64,000 nucleotides of DNA from Sphingomonas sp. CCH9-E2 (GTDB lineage Bacteria > Pseudomonadota > Alphaproteobacteria > Sphingomonadales > Sphingomonadaceae). This document shows, piece after piece, positions 8,894 through 17,963 of this stretch. Below the pieces are notes generated by a model, which saw only the letters and a program-made list of their open reading frames with translations, was not told the DNA's origin and did no database searches. The translations under genes were made by a program, and so were the position numbers. The stretch is taken from contig NZ_LSJM01000318.1 of NCBI RefSeq assembly GCF_001557215.1, positions 22,339 through 86,338 of the forward strand, given 5' to 3'. Positions within the stretch are counted from its first letter, which is position 1, and each line of letters starts with the position of its first letter.

Positions 8894-10086
8894 CAAAGTG
8901 TCCAGTCCAGTTGCAGCCAGAATTTGCGCGTGTCCGTGGCAAAGCCGGTCGCGCGATAATCGGCGAAGCGCGCCGATGCCGTGGTCCTGCCCAGCTTTGC
9001 CGAGGCCATCAGGTTGAGTTCGTCGCCATAATGGCGGGTCAGCCGATCACTTTCGAAGCGGTGCCACGCGGCTTGCAGTGTCACCCCCTTGGCCGGGCCG
9101 ATCGCCTTCCAGCCCCAGCCCGCGCTCAGATACAGGTCGCGCACGCCATCGGCCGGCGTCACCAGATATTTGTCAGCCCAGCCCTGAAATTTGAAATTGG
9201 TGCCGAGCGGGGTCTGGAAGCTGGTCAGCGCGACGCCAGTGTCGGCACCGAGCACCTCATAGCCCGCCCCGAGCTTCGGCCCGTTGAAGTCCACCGACAC
9301 CTCCGCCAGCCAATAGGCCGCGGCATAGTCATTGGGGTTGGGCCCCATGTCGCTCTGGCGCGCATGGCTGAGCTGATACGCCAGCTTCGCCTTGCCCAGC
9401 ATCCGCATACCCGCCAGCCGCACACCAAAGGTCCGGCTCGACAGGCGGTAGCCCTGCACCGTCGCCTCGTCCTGATCGACCCAATAGCCAAAGCCGGTCA
9501 GCGTCCCGATCGGGCTGACCCAGGACAGGTTGGCGAAGATATTGTCTCCGCCCACCGCACGCTGCCGCGCGCCCGTGCCATCGATCCCCCAGATGGTGCG
9601 GACGCTCCACGCATAGGCGAGGTCGGCCTTAAGCCCCTTCATCGGCGTGACCTCCGCGCGCACCGCGTCGAAGCTCTGCCCGTTCTGGCGGAACCCGACC
9701 GCGCCTACAAAGCGCTCATCGTCGAGCGTGATCCGCTGGCGCCCCGCGGTCAGCGTTACGACCGGCAGCTTGAGCGCAAGCTGTGCGCGATGAATCGCCA
9801 CATTCTCCGGATCGGCGATCAGAGGACGCGCCGCCGATCCGGAGAGCCCGTCGAAGCTGTCATCGACGATGGCGATATTGCCCTGCGCCTCGATGATTGC
9901 CGTCAGCGGACCCTGGCTCGCCTGAACCCCCGCGCGAACGCGCAGTGTCACCGCCTCGGCATCAAGCGTCAGTCCATCCTGCTCGACCTGTTCGTAGCGC
10001 AACCGCGCGTCAAGCATGGGCTTCAGGCTCTGGCCGTTGGCCGGCGTCGCTGCCACCAGCCCGATCAGTGGGATTGCATACCGCAT
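8893..10086 (-). CDS. Alginate-export-family outer membrane porin of the nitrate operon
   Basis: 397 residues from the ATG at 10086, 4 nt after the narK stop. A short signal peptide (MRYAIPLIGLVAATPANGQS) is followed by amphipathic strands rich in aromatic and alternating residues and a terminal aromatic strand (KFWLQLDWTL) typical of beta-barrels. Similar genes, usually annotated as alginate export or porin-like, occur in nitrate operons of sphingomonads. Passage of nitrate across the outer membrane is an inference from its position between narK and nirB. Confidence 0.7.
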   Translation of the reverse strand: MRYAIPLIGLVAATPANGQSLKPMLDARLRYEQVEQDGLTLDAEAVTLRVRAGVQASQGPLTAIIEAQGNIAIVDDSFDGLSGSAARPLIADPENVAIHRAQLALKLPVVTLTAGRQRITLDDERFVGAVGFRQNGQSFDAVRAEVTPMKGLKADLAYAWSVRTIWGIDGTGARQRAVGGDNIFANLSWVSPIGTLTGFGYWVDQDEATVQGYRLSSRTFGVRLAGMRMLGKAKLAYQLSHARQSDMGPNPNDYAAAYWLAEVSVDFNGPKLGAGYEVLGADTGVALTSFQTPLGTNFKFQGWADKYLVTPADGVRDLYLSAGWGWKAIGPAKGVTLQAAWHRFESDRLTRHYGDELNLMASAKLGRTTASARFADYRATGFATDTRKFWLQLDWTL

Positions 10087-10090
10087 CGGA

Positions 10091-11329
10091 TCAGATCCGC
10101 ACACCGGCAGCGGTGCCCCAGCTCGTCCGCCACTTCGCCTTGACCAGCGTCAGACCAAGCAACGCGACCAGCGCGAGCCCCGAAAAGATCAGGAATCCCG
10201 GTGAGAAGCTGCCAGTCCACTGCTTCGCGAGGCCAAGCGAGGAGGCGAGGTAGAAGCCGCCAACGCCGCCGGCCATGCCGACCAGGCCCGTCATCACACC
10301 GATCTCCGCCGAAAAGCGCTGCGGAACCAGCTGAAACACCGAACCGTTACCCGTGCCAAGCGCTAGCATGCCGATGACGAACAGCATGAGCGCGCTCGTG
10401 AAGCTGTCGGCAATCGACACTCCGACAAGTGCGAGGGCAGCGACGATGAACACACCGGTCAACGCCTTGACCCCGCCGACCGAGTCAGCCAGCGCCCCGC
10501 CCATCGGCCGCACCAGCGACCCGGCGAACACACATGCCGCCGTGGCATAGCCGGCCTGGACCGTGGTTAGTCCGAACCGGTCGGTGAAGTAGATCGGCAG
10601 GCTGGCGGCAAGTCCCACGAAACCGCCAAAGGTGACCGCGTAAAAGCCCATCAGCCACCAGCTGTCGGCGGTCTTGAGCGGCTGGAAATAGTCCTTGAGC
10701 GACTTTGGTGCAGGGCGACCCGGCGCGTCCTTCGCCATGATGACATAGGCAATCAGCACGATCGCCAGCGGGATACAGGCCAGCCCCAGCACATCGTTCC
10801 AGCCAAAGATCTTGGCGAGCCCCGGCGCGAACAATGCGGCGAGCACCGTTCCGGAATTGCCCATGCCCGCAAGACCCATCGCCTTGCCCTGATGCTCAGG
10901 CGGATACCAGCGGCTGGCGAGTGGCAGCGCGATGGCGAAGCTTGCGCCCGCAAAGCCGAGGATGACACCCAGCGCGAGCGTACCGGCAAAGCTGGTCACC
11001 CCCATCGCCCAGGCGGTGAACAGCCCGATGATGACGATGATCTGGCTGATCGTACCCGAGTTTTTCGGCCCGATCCGGTCAACCAGCAGGCCGTTAACCA
11101 CGCGCAGCAGAGCCCCGGCCAGCGTCGGCACCGCGACCATCAGACCCTTCTCAGCGGGGGTTAGCGCCAGCGTCTTGGCAATTTCCGGAGCCAGCGGGCC
11201 AAGGATTACCCAAACCATGAAAGCGAGATCGAAATACAGGAACGCTGCGATCAGCGTCGGATTGTGCCCGCTTGACCAGAAGCTGGGTTTCGTCGCGGAC
11301 GGCTGTGCGTCCAGAAAGGTGGTTGCCAT
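10091..11329 (-). CDS. narK: Nitrate/nitrite MFS transporter
   Basis: 412 residues from the ATG at 11327-11329, with about 12 hydrophobic segments. The nitrate-porter signatures are visible: GFAGASFAIALPLASRWYPP and GMAGGVGGFYLASSLG, the latter being the second Gly-rich nitrate signature. It imports nitrate, possibly exchanging nitrite, across the inner membrane. It is the first structural gene after a 250-nt leader containing an attenuator-like terminator (11357-11404), so its expression and that of the whole operon likely depends on NasT antitermination. Confidence 0.9.
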   Translation of the reverse strand: MATTFLDAQPSATKPSFWSSGHNPTLIAAFLYFDLAFMVWVILGPLAPEIAKTLALTPAEKGLMVAVPTLAGALLRVVNGLLVDRIGPKNSGTISQIIVIIGLFTAWAMGVTSFAGTLALGVILGFAGASFAIALPLASRWYPPEHQGKAMGLAGMGNSGTVLAALFAPGLAKIFGWNDVLGLACIPLAIVLIAYVIMAKDAPGRPAPKSLKDYFQPLKTADSWWLMGFYAVTFGGFVGLAASLPIYFTDRFGLTTVQAGYATAACVFAGSLVRPMGGALADSVGGVKALTGVFIVAALALVGVSIADSFTSALMLFVIGMLALGTGNGSVFQLVPQRFSAEIGVMTGLVGMAGGVGGFYLASSLGLAKQWTGSFSPGFLIFSGLALVALLGLTLVKAKWRTSWGTAAGVRI

Positions 11330-11356
11330 CGTCTCAGTCCCCGAATGCGACCGGCA

Positions 11357-11404
11357 CGAAAAAGCCGCCAGAACGGCGACCCTGCGGGCGCGTCCTGGCG
11401 GCTT
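11357..11404 (-). terminator. Intrinsic terminator in the narK leader (attenuator)
   Basis: Read on the reverse strand: a perfect 10-bp stem (AAGCCGCCAG / CTGGCGGCTT) with a 23-nt loop, followed directly by a U-run (TTTTTC), ending 28 nt before the narK start. A terminator inside a leader between a regulator operon and its target fits transcription attenuation. NasT, encoded just upstream, has an RNA-binding ANTAR domain, so antitermination on nitrate is expected. Confidence 0.75.
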
Positions 11405-11486
11405 CGTTGCCTGTTGAGGTGAAGGAGCTTGCGCCCCGGCCCGTTGCGCTTCGCTCCCCCCGTTGGCAGCGATACGCATCAATCTT

Positions 11487-11504
11487 TCCGACTTCTTCGT
11501 CGGA
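11487..11504 (-). promoter_or_regulatory. Candidate ANTAR-recognition hairpin
   Basis: The reverse-strand RNA would form a 6-bp stem TCCGAC/GTCGGA closing a hexanucleotide loop GAAGAA. ANTAR proteins bind paired hairpins with hexaloops having A at position 1 and G at position 4; this loop has the G4 but G at position 1. A second hairpin between it and the terminator is not clear to me. It lies about 80 nt upstream of the attenuator. Confidence 0.4.
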
Positions 11505-11581
11505 CAACCCGAAAATTGCCCGATTCGCCTGCCACGCGCAAGCCGAATCTTCGCAAGTGCAATATTTTTAGGTGTGGCGCG

Positions 11582-12778
11582 TCACGGCAATGCGGCGAGA
11601 TATCCCGCGATATCCTCGGGATCGAAGGCGCGACCGTCGAAAAAGCCGTCAGCGCTCAGCACAAGGCGGCCCTGTATTGAACCCACCCCGATCGGTGCAT
11701 CAAGCCCGCCCTCCAGCTTCGAGCTCGCCCCGGGCAGGGGCGCCCCCGATCCGGCCAGTGCCTCGCGATAGATGTTCGGGCAAAACACCTCCATCGCGGT
11801 TGCCGCATCCGTGTCGCAATACGCTATCCCGTCCCAGCGGGTCATCTGGGCGTAGAGCCACGCGGCCTGGCTGCGCCAGGGGAAGTTCGCGGCTTCGCGA
11901 TACTGGAACATGAAGTCGGGATAATGCACCGGTTCGCCTCCCGGTGTCAGTCGCAACCGATCGGTGATCGCGCGCAGAACCGCGTCAGGTGACGACCCGA
12001 GATACTCCGCCCGCGCCAGGATCGCAGCGTTCGCCTCGGCATTGGCCGGATCGACGAAGTGGGCCGCTGCCGCGTGAAGCGCGCGGATCAGCCGAAGCAG
12101 CGCTTCGCGACGCTCCTCGACTACGGCGCTGCGCATCGCGAGCACCTTTTCGACCCCACGCCGCCAGATCTGTGCGGTGGCGAGCGCAATCCGCCCGACC
12201 CCGCGGTCGACTGCGATCGAATTCCACGGCTCGCCGACGCAGATGCCATCGACTTCCCCCGCCGCCAGTGCATCGGCGGCAAAGGGCGGGCTAGTGACGA
12301 CGATATCGATATCGACATCGGGGCGGATGCCCACCCCTGCGAGCCAGTAGCGCAGCATGTAATTGTGGCTGGAATAGCGATGCACGACGCCAAAGCGCAG
12401 CCGCCGTTCCGCCACGATCTGTTTGAGCGCGCGCCCTATCGTGAGCGGATCGCCCAGCGTGTCGCCCAACCCGATCGCATCGGCCAGGGCGGTCGAAAAT
12501 GTCACCGCATTTCCATTCAGCCCGAGCACGAAGGGGACCGCCATCGGTACCGCCGTCCGCCCTCTGCCCAATGCCGTCGCGATAGCCAGCGGTGCGACCA
12601 TGTGCGCGGCATCGGTATGGCCATAGAGCAGCCGGTCGCGCACCGTCGCCCAGGTCATGTCGCGCACCAGCTCGAGCCTCAGTCCCTGCGCTTCGGCAAA
12701 GCCAAGTTCATGCGCCAGTATCGGGAGCGCCGCATCAACCAATGGGAGAAAACCGATCCGCATCGTCTCTTCGGTCAC
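11582..12778 (-). CDS. nasS: Nitrate sensor of the NasS type (CmpA/NrtA family)
   Basis: 398 residues from a GTG whose codon overlaps the nasT stop (GTGA at 12778-12775); an ATG five codons later (12763) is the alternative. The protein starts without a signal peptide (MRIGFLPLVDAALPILAHELGFAEAQGL), so it is a cytoplasmic solute-binding-like protein, not a transporter component. CmpA/NrtA-like segments: LLYGHTDAAHMVAPLAIA, HRYSSHNYMLRYWL and GICVGEPWN. In the NasS-NasT pair NasS holds NasT inactive without nitrate and releases it when nitrate binds. Confidence 0.88.
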   Translation of the reverse strand: MTEETMRIGFLPLVDAALPILAHELGFAEAQGLRLELVRDMTWATVRDRLLYGHTDAAHMVAPLAIATALGRGRTAVPMAVPFVLGLNGNAVTFSTALADAIGLGDTLGDPLTIGRALKQIVAERRLRFGVVHRYSSHNYMLRYWLAGVGIRPDVDIDIVVTSPPFAADALAAGEVDGICVGEPWNSIAVDRGVGRIALATAQIWRRGVEKVLAMRSAVVEERREALLRLIRALHAAAAHFVDPANAEANAAILARAEYLGSSPDAVLRAITDRLRLTPGGEPVHYPDFMFQYREAANFPWRSQAAWLYAQMTRWDGIAYCDTDAATAMEVFCPNIYREALAGSGAPLPGASSKLEGGLDAPIGVGSIQGRLVLSADGFFDGRAFDPEDIAGYLAALP

Positions 12779-13356
12779 GGCAAGTCCCCCATCAGCGCTT
12801 CGGCGGTGACGATCGCTTCGGCAATCTCCACGATCCGGCGGTTCGTGCGCATCGCCTGCCCACGCAGCAGTGCATAGGCGGCGGGTTCGTCGATCCCGCG
12901 CTTCTTCATCAGGATCGCCTTGGCGCGATCCACTGTCGCGCGTTCGGCGAGCGCGTTCTTCGCTGCATCCAGTTCGCGCTGGAGCCGCGAAAACGCCTGG
13001 AACCGCCGCACCGCCAGATCGATCACCGGCTTGATCCGCTGCTTCGACAGCCCGTCGACGACATAGGCGCTGACGCCGGCATCGATCGCCGCGCCGGTCG
13101 CCTCGGCATCGCTCTGATCGACGAACATCGCGATCGGTCGGTCGAGCGCGCGCGACATGGCAAAACAATCCTCAAGCTGGTCGCGGCTCGGATTTTCAAG
13201 GTTGATCAGCACCACCTCGGGACGCGCGGCCTCGATCTGCGCTGCCAATGGCCCACCGGGGTCGATCAGCACCAGATCGTCGAGCCCGGCTTCCCGCAAG
13301 CCATCGGATATGATCGCTGCGCGCGTTGAGCTGGTGTCGATGATCGCGATCCGCAT
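12775..13356 (-). CDS. nasT: ANTAR-domain antiterminator NasT
   Basis: 193 residues from the ATG at 13356. Residues 1-120 form a receiver-like domain (MRIAIIDTSSTRAAIISDGL). The C-terminus (about 130-190) is an ANTAR domain: ERATVDRAKAILMKKRGIDE followed by EPAAYALLRGQAMRTNRRI. ANTAR binds leader RNA and prevents termination. Together with NasS and the hairpins ahead of narK it forms a complete nitrate-responsive antitermination circuit. Confidence 0.9.
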   Translation of the reverse strand: MRIAIIDTSSTRAAIISDGLREAGLDDLVLIDPGGPLAAQIEAARPEVVLINLENPSRDQLEDCFAMSRALDRPIAMFVDQSDAEATGAAIDAGVSAYVVDGLSKQRIKPVIDLAVRRFQAFSRLQRELDAAKNALAERATVDRAKAILMKKRGIDEPAAYALLRGQAMRTNRRIVEIAEAIVTAEALMGDLP

Positions 13357-13480
13357 AGCGCGCTGATATGCAAGCGCGGCCGCATTTTCCAGAAATGTCT
13401 GATACTGAACGCGACGCTGAGGCATAGAGCTGTACAACGTTGGAGCGGCACATCTGCGGCCGAGGCGAGCCGCTCTGCGG

Positions 13481-13654
13481 TCAGATCTCTGTCCGCTCTG
13501 CGAGGACCAGACCGTCTTCGACTCCGACGCCGAGATATCTAGCCGTATTTTCGATCTTCGTATGATCCAAGAGAATTTGGATTGCGCCAAGATTACCCGT
13601 AGCTTTGTAGATTATCGACGTCCTGGTCCCGCGAAGCAAATGCGTGCCATACTC
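13481..13654 (-). pseudogene. 3' fragment of a tyrosine recombinase
   Basis: 57 residues reading YGTHLLRGTRTSIIYKATGN then LGAIQILLDHTKIENTARYL plus GVGVEDGLVLAERTEI. This matches the catalytic end (H..R..H..Y with RYLG) of small sphingomonad phage-type integrases. The usual LRRTKA is altered to LRGTRT and LLGH to LLDH. An in-frame TGA precedes the fragment and no N-terminal half exists upstream. It is a dead integrase, a scar of past insertion between the nitrate cluster and the kinase. The rest of 13357-13820 contains nothing I can call. Confidence 0.75.
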
Positions 13655-13820
13655 GGCGCGTCAAAGACCGGCGGCATCGACCCACCCACCTACAAGCCTC
13701 GCTACTGGCGCGTGCTGAGATGGCCTGCATGCTCCGCCCGGCTCGGAAATGCGAAGTCGTGGACGGCCCCGCCTCGACGCTTGAGCAAGCAAATAGGCTG
13801 CCCTATGCGCGCCGCTTTCG

Positions 13821-16628
13821 CTACAGCAACGCCCTGATACTGGTGGCGAGGTCGACCTGACGAAATGGCTTCGTCAATCTTGGCAGATCGACGTCGATGC
13901 CGGCAGCATCAGAATATCCGGAGATCACGAGTATCTTTATTCCGGGCAGGCGCTCCGTGCACATTCGAGCAAGCTGCGTGCCCGTCATTTCAGGCATCAA
14001 ATGATCGGTGACCAGGAGGTCAACGCGCAGCCCTTGTTCAATCCGTTCGAGCGCTTGCGCGGCGGACGCAACACTGGTGACCTTGTAGCCGAGATCAACC
14101 AGCATTTGCGCAACAGAGTCGCGCACAAGTTCTTCGTCATCGACAAGCAGCGCTACGCCTTCAATGAGCGACTGCTCTTCGGGCGGCTCCGAAGCACACC
14201 CCGCTTCCGCCGTCTGCTCGCTCTGTGGCAGCCACAGCGCAATCTCGGTCCCGCGCCCTGGCTCGCTTGCAATTGTCATTGTTCCACCGAGTTGCGAAGC
14301 GAGCCCGTGCGCCATCGACAGACCAAGCCCAGTGCCGCGGCCCAGCCCTTTGGTAGAGAAGAACGGTTCGATCGCCCGCTTGAGCGTGTGCTCATCCATG
14401 CCAATACCGGTGTCGGCAACGCAGAGCCGGATATAGTTCCCGGGGGACAGTCCTCCTATATCGCCATGGCCGACCTTTGCACGCGTAAGCGAAATGCGAA
14501 GGCTGCCGCCCTGGGGCATGGCATCGCGCGCATTAACGCACAAATTGAGCAGCGCCATTTCGAGCTGATTGGGATCTGCCATTGCCGCTGGAAGGGTCGC
14601 CGGGGCGTCCACAACCAGCTCGATGTGGGGTCCGGTCGTGCTCGAAACCAGGTCGACCATGCCCACCACCAGTTGCGACACATCCACGGGCACGGATTGA
14701 AGCGGCTGGCGGCGAGCGAAGGAAAGCAGCCGCTGCACCAAGGTTCGCGCGCGCTCGGCGGACTGAAGCGCGCCTCCAACCATCCGGCGATCCCGCTCGT
14801 CGCCGACCCCCTTGCTCTGCAACCGATCCAGCGCGCCAAGGATCGGGGTCAGCAAATTGTTGAAATCGTGCGCCACGCCGCCGGTCAGTTGGCCCATCGC
14901 CTCCATCTTCTGCGATTGGCGAAGCGCCTCTTCAGCATTCACCTCCCGGGTTACATTGCGACTGGTGCCGATGATCCGTCCAACGCGGCCATCCTCATTG
15001 AGCAGGGGCACCAGCGTCGTGTCCCAATATTGTGACTGCCCCGCGAGATGGAACGTGTCGCGATATTGGTAGATTTCGCGTGTGTCCACGACATGGCGAT
15101 AGGTTTTCAGAACGCGCGCCGCCGCTTCAGCAGGCATGAACGCATCGATCCGCTTGCCTTTGATGTCGTTGAGCTTGAAGCCGATTCCAGCTTCATGGGC
15201 AGGGTTAATCTGCTCGACGACGAAGTCTCCGTCAGGTGTAACCGCGACGACAAACAGGGGGTCGGGCGTATTCTCAAAATAGGCGCGATGGAGCGCATCC
15301 GCTTCGCGCCGTTCCGCCTCGGCGTGGTGCAGGGCCCTAGTCCGCGCCTCCACTCTGGCCTCGAGGCTGGCATTAAGCTCCCGAAGCTGCGCCTCGACAG
15401 CGAGACGCTCGATCACGAGCCGCACGCGCTCGGCCACCTCTTCCATGAACGCAACCTCATCCGCCCGCCACTTGCGGGGTCGGCGGTCGTTCAAATAGAC
15501 GATGGTCCGCAGTTGCCCGTCGCGTACGAACGGAACGACCAGGATCGCGCGAGTATCCACTTCGCGCGCCGTCGACTTTGTACGCGCCTCGTCGCTCAGC
15601 GAGGCGGCCAGAAGATCCTCCACCACGACCGTCTTGCCCGCGTTCAACGCAGCGACGATCTTTACGCCAAATGCGGCAGCAGGAAACTTGCCAAGCAAGG
15701 GCGCTGTCGCGCCATCGGTCCAGCAGACCGTATAGTCGAATTGATCTTCCGCCGCATTGAGGTCACCAAAACCGGTGCGCGTGACTTCGAAATGGTCACC
15801 CATCAGCGTGGCGACTTCAGTGAGCGCCTCCTCCGTGCTGCACCCGCGCAGGATGTCGGCGATTTTCAGACGAAGTGCAGTGCGCGCTTCCCGCCGCGCG
15901 GCGTGCTGAAAAATTCGTTCGAGCCATGCCGCGCCCAGCGACAGCAACAGGATCACGACGGTAATCAGGCTGATCGCTATCGCGAGATACGCCTGCCCAA
16001 CGCCTGAGCCGACCTGTGCGTCGTCTGCGGACGATGCATTGGTGAACGTCGCCGCATACATGCCGGCATAGTGCATGCCAGAAATCGCAGCGCCCATTAC
16101 GACTGCCGCCACGAGCCGCTGGCTCGTCTGCTGGTCCCGCGCTGCGAGCCACACCGCAGCGGTCGCCGCAACAAGAGCGATCACGATTGAGATGGCAACC
16201 CACACCCAGTCGTAGCTCAACGCTCCCGGCATTTGCATGGCCGCCATGCCAACATAGTGCATTGCAACGACGCCAGTGCCGATCAGCAAGCCGGCAATGG
16301 CAATCCGCGGGGAGGAAACCTCGTGCCAATTGAACGTTGCAAAACCCGCGCCGGTGAAGCCGATCGCAAGCGCCAGCGAGAGCAAGGTCGGTGCCAGATC
16401 ATAGCTCATCGGCATCCCTGGCATGCTGAAGGCCAGCATCGCCACGAAGTGCATCGACCAGATACCGCCTCCCAAGGCGCCCGCTGCTGCCCACAGCCAG
16501 ACGCGCGATGCCAGGCGGCGCGAGGCGCGAATACGACTCGCCAAACTGAGCGCAGTAAACGACGCGAAGACGGCTACCATGATTGATAGGACCACAAGAA
16601 AATTATCGTGCGCCCCGTTCATGACCAT
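13821..16628 (-). CDS. MHYT-GAF-PAS hybrid sensor histidine kinase
   Basis: 935 residues. N-terminus (about 7-235) is an MHYT membrane sensor: repeated MHF/MHY motifs (SMHFVAM, AMHYVGM, GMHYAGM) in about seven helices, proposed to bind copper and sense gases. A GAF domain (about 265-415), coiled linker, PAS (about 455-575), HisKA with the phospho-acceptor in GGVAHDFNNLL, and an HATPase (DTGIGM, GLGRGTGLGLS) follow. A C-terminal receiver has the acceptor Asp in LLVTDHLMPEM. No separate output regulator is adjacent, so phosphotransfer elsewhere is expected. Start may be Met1 or Met3. Confidence 0.88.
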   Translation of the reverse strand: MVMNGAHDNFLVVLSIMVAVFASFTALSLASRIRASRRLASRVWLWAAAGALGGGIWSMHFVAMLAFSMPGMPMSYDLAPTLLSLALAIGFTGAGFATFNWHEVSSPRIAIAGLLIGTGVVAMHYVGMAAMQMPGALSYDWVWVAISIVIALVAATAAVWLAARDQQTSQRLVAAVVMGAAISGMHYAGMYAATFTNASSADDAQVGSGVGQAYLAIAISLITVVILLLSLGAAWLERIFQHAARREARTALRLKIADILRGCSTEEALTEVATLMGDHFEVTRTGFGDLNAAEDQFDYTVCWTDGATAPLLGKFPAAAFGVKIVAALNAGKTVVVEDLLAASLSDEARTKSTAREVDTRAILVVPFVRDGQLRTIVYLNDRRPRKWRADEVAFMEEVAERVRLVIERLAVEAQLRELNASLEARVEARTRALHHAEAERREADALHRAYFENTPDPLFVVAVTPDGDFVVEQINPAHEAGIGFKLNDIKGKRIDAFMPAEAAARVLKTYRHVVDTREIYQYRDTFHLAGQSQYWDTTLVPLLNEDGRVGRIIGTSRNVTREVNAEEALRQSQKMEAMGQLTGGVAHDFNNLLTPILGALDRLQSKGVGDERDRRMVGGALQSAERARTLVQRLLSFARRQPLQSVPVDVSQLVVGMVDLVSSTTGPHIELVVDAPATLPAAMADPNQLEMALLNLCVNARDAMPQGGSLRISLTRAKVGHGDIGGLSPGNYIRLCVADTGIGMDEHTLKRAIEPFFSTKGLGRGTGLGLSMAHGLASQLGGTMTIASEPGRGTEIALWLPQSEQTAEAGCASEPPEEQSLIEGVALLVDDEELVRDSVAQMLVDLGYKVTSVASAAQALERIEQGLRVDLLVTDHLMPEMTGTQLARMCTERLPGIKILVISGYSDAAGIDVDLPRLTKPFRQVDLATSIRALL

Positions 16629-16840
16629 GACTGCGAAAATTCCCCAAACGAAGGTGCCTCATGGTACATTGAAGCACGTATCACCTCAGTGCACCCACTG
16701 GCCAGTCTCACGCCATATCTACCGGATCCTTCTACAGCACAGCGCGCCACCTCCAAAAAATCTCCTAGCTTCCAGATCGTTAGCTATCAATCTCGGGAAC
16801 TGATCCAATCGCCATATCTTGGTGTCGGGAGGGGCAGCGC

Positions 16841-16975
16841 ATGGCAACCGAATTTGGCCGAGGCGGAAAGCCGCAGGCGCATACCCGCCACAAGATGTTT
16901 GAACTCGCACAGGTGTGGACGCCTGCGGACAATGCCCCCCGGACCCGCGGTCGTGCGTTGAGCGGCAATGACTGA
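16841..16975 (+). CDS. Hypothetical 44-residue protein
   Basis: ATG at 16841 follows a strong GGGAGGGG ribosome site. The product begins MATEFGRGGKPQAHTRHKMF and ends ALSGND with TGA at 16973-16975; it is polar, basic and without a signal. Its 3' end overlaps the next gene's start at 16968, so the two are probably co-translated. No family recognised. Confidence 0.5.
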   Translation: MATEFGRGGKPQAHTRHKMFELAQVWTPADNAPRTRGRALSGND

Positions 16976-17240
16976 CACAATTGAGGATCTCCAGCGCTCG
17001 ATGGACGCTGCGGCGGGCGCGCTCGATTTCGAGGAAGCGCGGCGCATTCGCGACCGCATCAATCTGATGCGAGGCGGAGCGAGTGCTGCAGAAGTCGCCC
17101 AGGCCGACACGTCGGGTCTGGTTCGCCAGCAGCCGGGTGCCATGGGGCTTGGCACGAGCCGACAGCGTCTGGTTCCTCCACCAGGGTGGAAGCCGCCGCC
17201 CAAGCCCGACCTCATGACATCCGGCCCGAAACGAAAGTGA
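16968..17240 (+). CDS. UvrB/UvrC-motif small protein
   Basis: 90 residues. The N-terminal DTIEDLQRSMDAAAGALDFE plus EARRIRDRINLMRG is a UVR motif, the helical hairpin by which UvrB and UvrC bind each other. The C-terminus is Pro/Lys-rich and probably disordered (VPPPGWKPPPKPDL). It has no nuclease or helicase part, so it may modulate a Clp or repair partner; that is inference. It overlaps the 44-residue gene upstream. Confidence 0.65.
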   Translation: MTDTIEDLQRSMDAAAGALDFEEARRIRDRINLMRGGASAAEVAQADTSGLVRQQPGAMGLGTSRQRLVPPPGWKPPPKPDLMTSGPKRK

Positions 17241-17266
17241 GGGCCGGCACGCAGCTTGAGCCCGCC

Positions 17267-17485
17267 TTATCGGCCGTCACTGGGGTTTAGTTTCTCGCTG
17301 GTCCGCCTCGACGCATTGATCAGCCCCCTGAAACGTCGTTCTTGGCAGCGAATTGGCTCCCCGTATGCTGAAACAACTTCCCATCCGACGGTCCAAATGT
17401 CGTCGAACACGGGGCGGACTTCGCATCCCGCCTTCGCGGTGCGGCTGCGCCGGGAAGCGGCGGTCGAATGAGACCGGAGCGCCAT
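17267..17485 (-). CDS. Hypothetical 72-residue protein
   Basis: Reverse-strand ORF whose middle reads like real protein (EVRPVFDDIWTVGWEVVSAY then GEPIRCQERRFRGLINASRR). No family recognised and no clear ribosome site. It lies 14 nt downstream of the PilZ gene on the same strand, so a two-gene unit is possible. Alternatively it is a chance ORF. Confidence 0.4.
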   Translation of the reverse strand: MALRSHSTAASRRSRTAKAGCEVRPVFDDIWTVGWEVVSAYGEPIRCQERRFRGLINASRRTSEKLNPSDGR

Positions 17486-17499
17486 CGGCTATCCATGGG

Positions 17500-17790
17500 C
17501 TAAAGCGGTGCCGTCAGCGCCTCAATGTACGAAAGTGCCAATGGCGCGATGAAGCGAACACCACATTTATTGGATCCCGCCCAGACGACCACCGCCCGCC
17601 AGTGCTCCTGTTGCCAGCGAAGTGTCACGGCGGTTCCAACGCTTAACACAGTTGGACAGTGCAGCCGCGCCCCTCCTTCCGATATGTCGAGGAGATGCAC
17701 GCGCAGTGATCGATCGCCGAGACAAAGCTCGCCCAGCTGGAAAATCTTGCGGCGCGCCTGAGGGCGAGCGTTCATGACAGATGTTGGCAT
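17500..17790 (-). CDS. PilZ domain protein
   Basis: 96 residues forming a single PilZ-like beta-barrel: an ARRKIFQLGELCLGD start, LRVHLLDISEGGARLHCP (the D/NxSxxG motif), then VTLRW and a closing VVWAGSNKCGVRF strand. PilZ domains bind cyclic di-GMP through an N-terminal RxxxR and the DxSxxG motif; here the Arg motif is weak (RPQARRK), so ligand binding is uncertain. Stand-alone PilZ proteins often regulate motility or exopolysaccharide. Confidence 0.75.
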   Translation of the reverse strand: MPTSVMNARPQARRKIFQLGELCLGDRSLRVHLLDISEGGARLHCPTVLSVGTAVTLRWQQEHWRAVVVWAGSNKCGVRFIAPLALSYIEALTAPL

Positions 17791-17963
17791 CTCGAGCTCC
17801 CGCTGCGAGCTTCGACGTTCCAGTTGAGCAGGGGTTCCGCAGGAAAAGTGCCTAACATATTGCGAACTATGAATATCGGCCGCCGCAGTGAGCAGGTGTC
17901 ACTCACTTGCTTTGAAGTTCCGACTTTGCCTAATCTTGCGCTCGAATAGCGGGGAGGGGGCTT

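Noticed and set aside
13680..13859. Forward ORF-like stretch overlapping the kinase 3' end
   Set aside because: No start, no family resemblance, overlaps a well-supported gene.
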